7,339 nt of DNA from Comamonadaceae bacterium (GTDB taxonomy: Bacteria > Pseudomonadota > Gammaproteobacteria > Burkholderiales > Burkholderiaceae_C): NCBI GenBank assembly GCA_947452325.1, contig CANGCZ010000077.1, positions 1-7,339 of the forward strand. Direction: 5' to 3'. Shown in pieces: positions 5,126 to 7,339 of the stretch. The notes beneath the pieces were generated by a model. It saw nothing but the letters and a program-made list of their open reading frames with translations, searched no databases and was not told where the DNA came from. The first letter of the stretch is position 1, and every line of letters starts with the position of its first letter. The translations under genes and the position numbers were made by a program.

Positions 5126-6748
5126 ATGAACGCCTTTTTTTGGCTTGCTTGTCAACTCTTGCCTTTGCTGCTGTTGCTGGCCTGCGCGGGAGGGGGAGGA
5201 AGTGGAGGCGCGACTACTGCCACCCTGGGTCCCGTCAAGAAAGACGAGCAGGTAACACCGCCCAAAACAACAGACCCTGGCGGCGCTGTTCAACTGATTC
5301 AAAACCAGGCCCAGAGCAATGAAATCACTTGGTCTGCAGACCATCTGACAAAGACCGTGACCTATGTGTTTCCTGACGGCAGTCGAAACACAGTGAGTGT
5401 CACGGTCAACCCGGTGGAACAAACCCCTGCCTTGTCCCGAAGCGCCAGTTACCCATCAAATTGGGCTAACGGTGATGGAAGCGATGTCGTGACACCACTG
5501 GTGACCGCAAGAACCAAGACGTATGGAGACGGGTTCGTGGAGGTCGTTGAAGCGGGAACCGTTACAAAACCGTTTCTTCAATCTACGCTGACAGCTCTGG
5601 CCATCACCGATCCGAATGCAGTGGTTCGCGCGTCGATTGACAACCTGCCCGCCGGAGTCAGTGCCGCAGCCGCCCTCCCTAATGATTACGACTTGCGCTG
5701 GAGTAAGCCGGATTCCAATGGGCCTGGTTATGCAAACCGATACGCCAATGGGTCTTGGCAGCCTGCCTACGCCTTGAATTTTTGGGGGCAGACTTTAAGC
5801 GGTCAGCGGTGTTTTAGCCCATGCGGACCCAATATAGGTCAGCCAGCCGCAGAAGTCATCGACGCTTGGAAACAAGGTTGGACCGGTAAGGGTGTGAATG
5901 TGTTGATCGAGGATTTCATTGACCAGACACACGGTGCTATCACTTCTTTGCTGGCTTACCGTTATGCACCAGGGGCCACGCTATATGGTTTGAATATCGG
6001 TATTGATCAGCGAAACCATTCTGTTGTTGACTTGGGAAACCAAACTGTCACAGGTGCGCCGGTTAAGTTGGGTGTGGTCAATGCAAGTTATGTGGCTGAT
6101 CTTTTTTCTTTGACAAATCAGCACTCAGGCTGGACAGATGCGCAGTTAATTCAAGCCAGAATCAATTACGCGCCTTCGGCAGTTCTGATCACAAACCGCT
6201 ATCAGGATGCGTCATACAAAGGGCAGGTGAATTACACGGATGCAGTATTCACCAAGGCGGCTGGTAATGACAGACTTCGTTCAGATCAGGAGCCTATCAA
6301 CAAGGCCTTGGCAGACATACCTGCGATCAACAGCCGTTTGTTGATTGTGGGTGCATTGGACCAAGCAGGCTCTACCAATTTACCGGTCAATATGGCAAGT
6401 TACAGCAACAAAGCCGGCACAGATGCGGGTGTGAACAGCCGTTTTTTGCTGGCCAGCGGTACCGTGCCGTTTGGCAACGGGGATTTGGCTATCAACGGCA
6501 TGGGTGTGACTGCAAGCTCAAACGTCGGCACCTCTTACGCCGCTCCGCGCGTGGCCGGCATGGTGGCCATCGTACGCAGCAAATTCCCCAACCTCAACGC
6601 CAGCCAAACCGCGTCCATCATGTTGGACACCGCGCGCTATGACACCTTGACTTGTTATTACTCGGGCGCTGGTTGCGACAAAACCATCTATGGCAGGGGT
6701 GAAGCCAGTTTGTCCCGCGCTTTAGCGCCTGTAGGAAAGTTGCGTTGA
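5126..6748 (+). CDS. Subtilisin-family (S8) serine peptidase, lipoprotein, autotransporter-like
   Basis: A 540-residue exported peptidase. A hydrophobic leader ends in the lipobox LLAC (17-20), so Cys20 should be lipidated; a Gly-rich linker follows (22-28), as in NalP-like surface subtilisins. Residues about 30-240 form a pro- or N-terminal region of unknown fold. The S8 domain spans about 240-535. Likely active-site residues are Asp263 (GKGVNVLIED), His269 (THGAITSL), oxyanion Asn381 (KAAGND) and Ser470 (GTSYAAPRVAG). APGATLYGLN (281-290), LIVGALDQ (406-413) and MASYSNKAG (423-431) are family landmarks. Asp and His are only six residues apart, against about 32 in subtilisin, so the loop and helix between them are missing. 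Cys229/Cys233 and Cys510/Cys517 may form disulfides. The protein stops just after RALAPVG, where autotransporter relatives pass into the beta-barrel. ATG 5126 is the first start after an in-frame TAG (5114-5116). Its leader has no Arg or Lys in the n-region, and the ribosome site is poor. The next gene begins one base after the stop. Confidence 0.92.
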   Translation: MNAFFWLACQLLPLLLLLACAGGGGSGGATTATLGPVKKDEQVTPPKTTDPGGAVQLIQNQAQSNEITWSADHLTKTVTYVFPDGSRNTVSVTVNPVEQTPALSRSASYPSNWANGDGSDVVTPLVTARTKTYGDGFVEVVEAGTVTKPFLQSTLTALAITDPNAVVRASIDNLPAGVSAAAALPNDYDLRWSKPDSNGPGYANRYANGSWQPAYALNFWGQTLSGQRCFSPCGPNIGQPAAEVIDAWKQGWTGKGVNVLIEDFIDQTHGAITSLLAYRYAPGATLYGLNIGIDQRNHSVVDLGNQTVTGAPVKLGVVNASYVADLFSLTNQHSGWTDAQLIQARINYAPSAVLITNRYQDASYKGQVNYTDAVFTKAAGNDRLRSDQEPINKALADIPAINSRLLIVGALDQAGSTNLPVNMASYSNKAGTDAGVNSRFLLASGTVPFGNGDLAINGMGVTASSNVGTSYAAPRVAGMVAIVRSKFPNLNASQTASIMLDTARYDTLTCYYSGAGCDKTIYGRGEASLSRALAPVGKLR

Positions 6749-6749
6749 C

Positions 6750-7339
6750 ATGCGCTGTTTGCGTCAAAGCCTGTTGTGCAGCCTGGTTGTGTTGACAGCT
6801 TATGCACACGCCGATGATGACGAGCAGCGCGACATGGTGCAGCGCATTTTGACGGCAGCGCGTGACCTTCATTTCAAACTGGACTATCCCTTCGTTACTC
6901 AGTTGTATATGCAGCGCGAACAAGGCAGTTTCACGCTCAGTTCGGGGCGAAGCTTGCTGTCGGTGAATGACATGGCAAGCTCTGCGTATGACGAAGCCAT
7001 CACGCACAACATCAGCGATTTTTATAACGCCAGAAACACACGCCAGCGTTGGGTGGTGAATTACCTGCACCCGTCTTCCCGCTGGTTGTTTTCTGTCGGT
7101 TACGACTCCGGCTTGCAGGCCGACAAGCTCAGCATTGAATCTTCTGTGTTTCTGGGTCTGGCCAAAAACATGGAACTCGCGAAAAACCACCACTTGATCT
7201 TGTCGTGGGGCCAATGGTTTGGCGGCAAAGTGACCGAGCGGCCTTGTCTGGATGCGTATGACCGCGAATACTGGTGTCCCAATCTGACCGCGTGGAAAGA
7301 CAAACCGGCGCTGAACACCGACCCCGGTAAATACTACGA
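6750..7339 (+). CDS. Exported beta-rich protein of unknown family, 3' end outside the window
   Basis: The frame opens at ATG 6750, one base after the protease stop (TGA 6746-6748), and stays open for 196 codons to the window edge. Residues 1-21 form a signal peptide (MRCLRQ, hydrophobic core at 7-17, then AYAHA). The mature part begins acidic (DDDEQRD), then has alternating strands with aromatic residues, for example RQRWVVNYL (99-106), RWLFSVGYD (111-119), SIESSVFLGLAKN (128-140) and HLILSWGQWF (148-157), typical of an outer-membrane barrel or a beta-sandwich. Cys166 and Cys176 could pair. AGGA at 6733-6736 is a rather distant ribosome site, so coupling to the protease gene is likely. I do not recognise the family. 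Position suggests a partner of the protease: a separate barrel, a surface anchor, an inhibitor or a substrate. The coding DNA is GC-richer than the middle of the protease gene. The two long minus-strand frames over this region look like shadows. Confidence 0.82.
   Translation, partial: MRCLRQSLLCSLVVLTAYAHADDDEQRDMVQRILTAARDLHFKLDYPFVTQLYMQREQGSFTLSSGRSLLSVNDMASSAYDEAITHNISDFYNARNTRQRWVVNYLHPSSRWLFSVGYDSGLQADKLSIESSVFLGLAKNMELAKNHHLILSWGQWFGGKVTERPCLDAYDREYWCPNLTAWKDKPALNTDPGKYY

Noticed and set aside
6618..7214. Minus-strand open frame of 198 codons over the end of the protease gene and the next gene
   Set aside because: It overlaps conserved protease sequence and a plus-strand gene with a clear signal peptide and one-base spacing. 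Its own translation shows no signal, domain or plausible start context.

Overview
The window looks like a piece of chromosome from a Gram-negative betaproteobacterium, most likely order Burkholderiales and close to Comamonadaceae. The grounds are the style of the RlmB and enoyl-CoA hydratase-type proteins, the outer-membrane and lipoprotein content, and the moderate-to-high GC of the flanking housekeeping genes. This placement is judged from remembered protein style, not from a search. All intact genes are on the plus strand; the only minus-strand gene is a damaged remnant.

Layout. Positions 1-275 hold the last 91 codons of an enoyl-CoA hydratase/3-hydroxyisobutyryl-CoA hydrolase-type gene. 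Positions 293-1039 hold rlmB (23S rRNA 2'-O-methyltransferase). Positions 1081-4699 form a three-gene predicted metal-acquisition operon: a small exported Cys/Met/His-containing DUF2946-type protein, a TonB-dependent outer-membrane receptor, and a four-helix PepSY-type inner-membrane protein that starts one codon after the receptor's stop. A candidate promoter lies so close to the first start codon that the transcript may be leaderless. A 7-bp hairpin followed by T-rich DNA separates the small gene from the receptor. Positions 4725-5018 (minus strand) hold the front of a GNAT acetyltransferase whose back half is missing, facing the end of the operon. Positions 5019-5125 are a short divergent intergenic region with small repeats. 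Positions 5126-6748 encode a subtilisin-family (S8) lipoprotein with an unusually compact active-site layout. From 6750 to the window edge, an exported beta-rich protein begins one base after the protease stop and is cut off by the end of the window.

How the genes work together. The operon reads as an envelope-spanning uptake route: the receptor brings a metal chelate across the outer membrane using TonB energy, the DUF2946-type protein may bind metal in the periplasm, and the PepSY protein may reduce or release the metal at the inner membrane. Iron versus copper cannot be decided from sequence. The protease and the exported protein downstream look like a second, separate two-gene unit. The protease ends at the point where autotransporter subtilisins usually pass into their beta-barrel, and the next gene has its own signal peptide and barrel-like strands, so a split autotransporter-like pair is possible.

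Composition supports a mosaic. A sampled 60-base block in rlmB (601-660) has 43 G/C, one in the receptor (2041-2100) has 25, one in the middle of the protease (6061-6120) has 23, and one near its 3' end (6541-6600) has 40. I saw no tRNA, rRNA, CRISPR array or insertion sequence.
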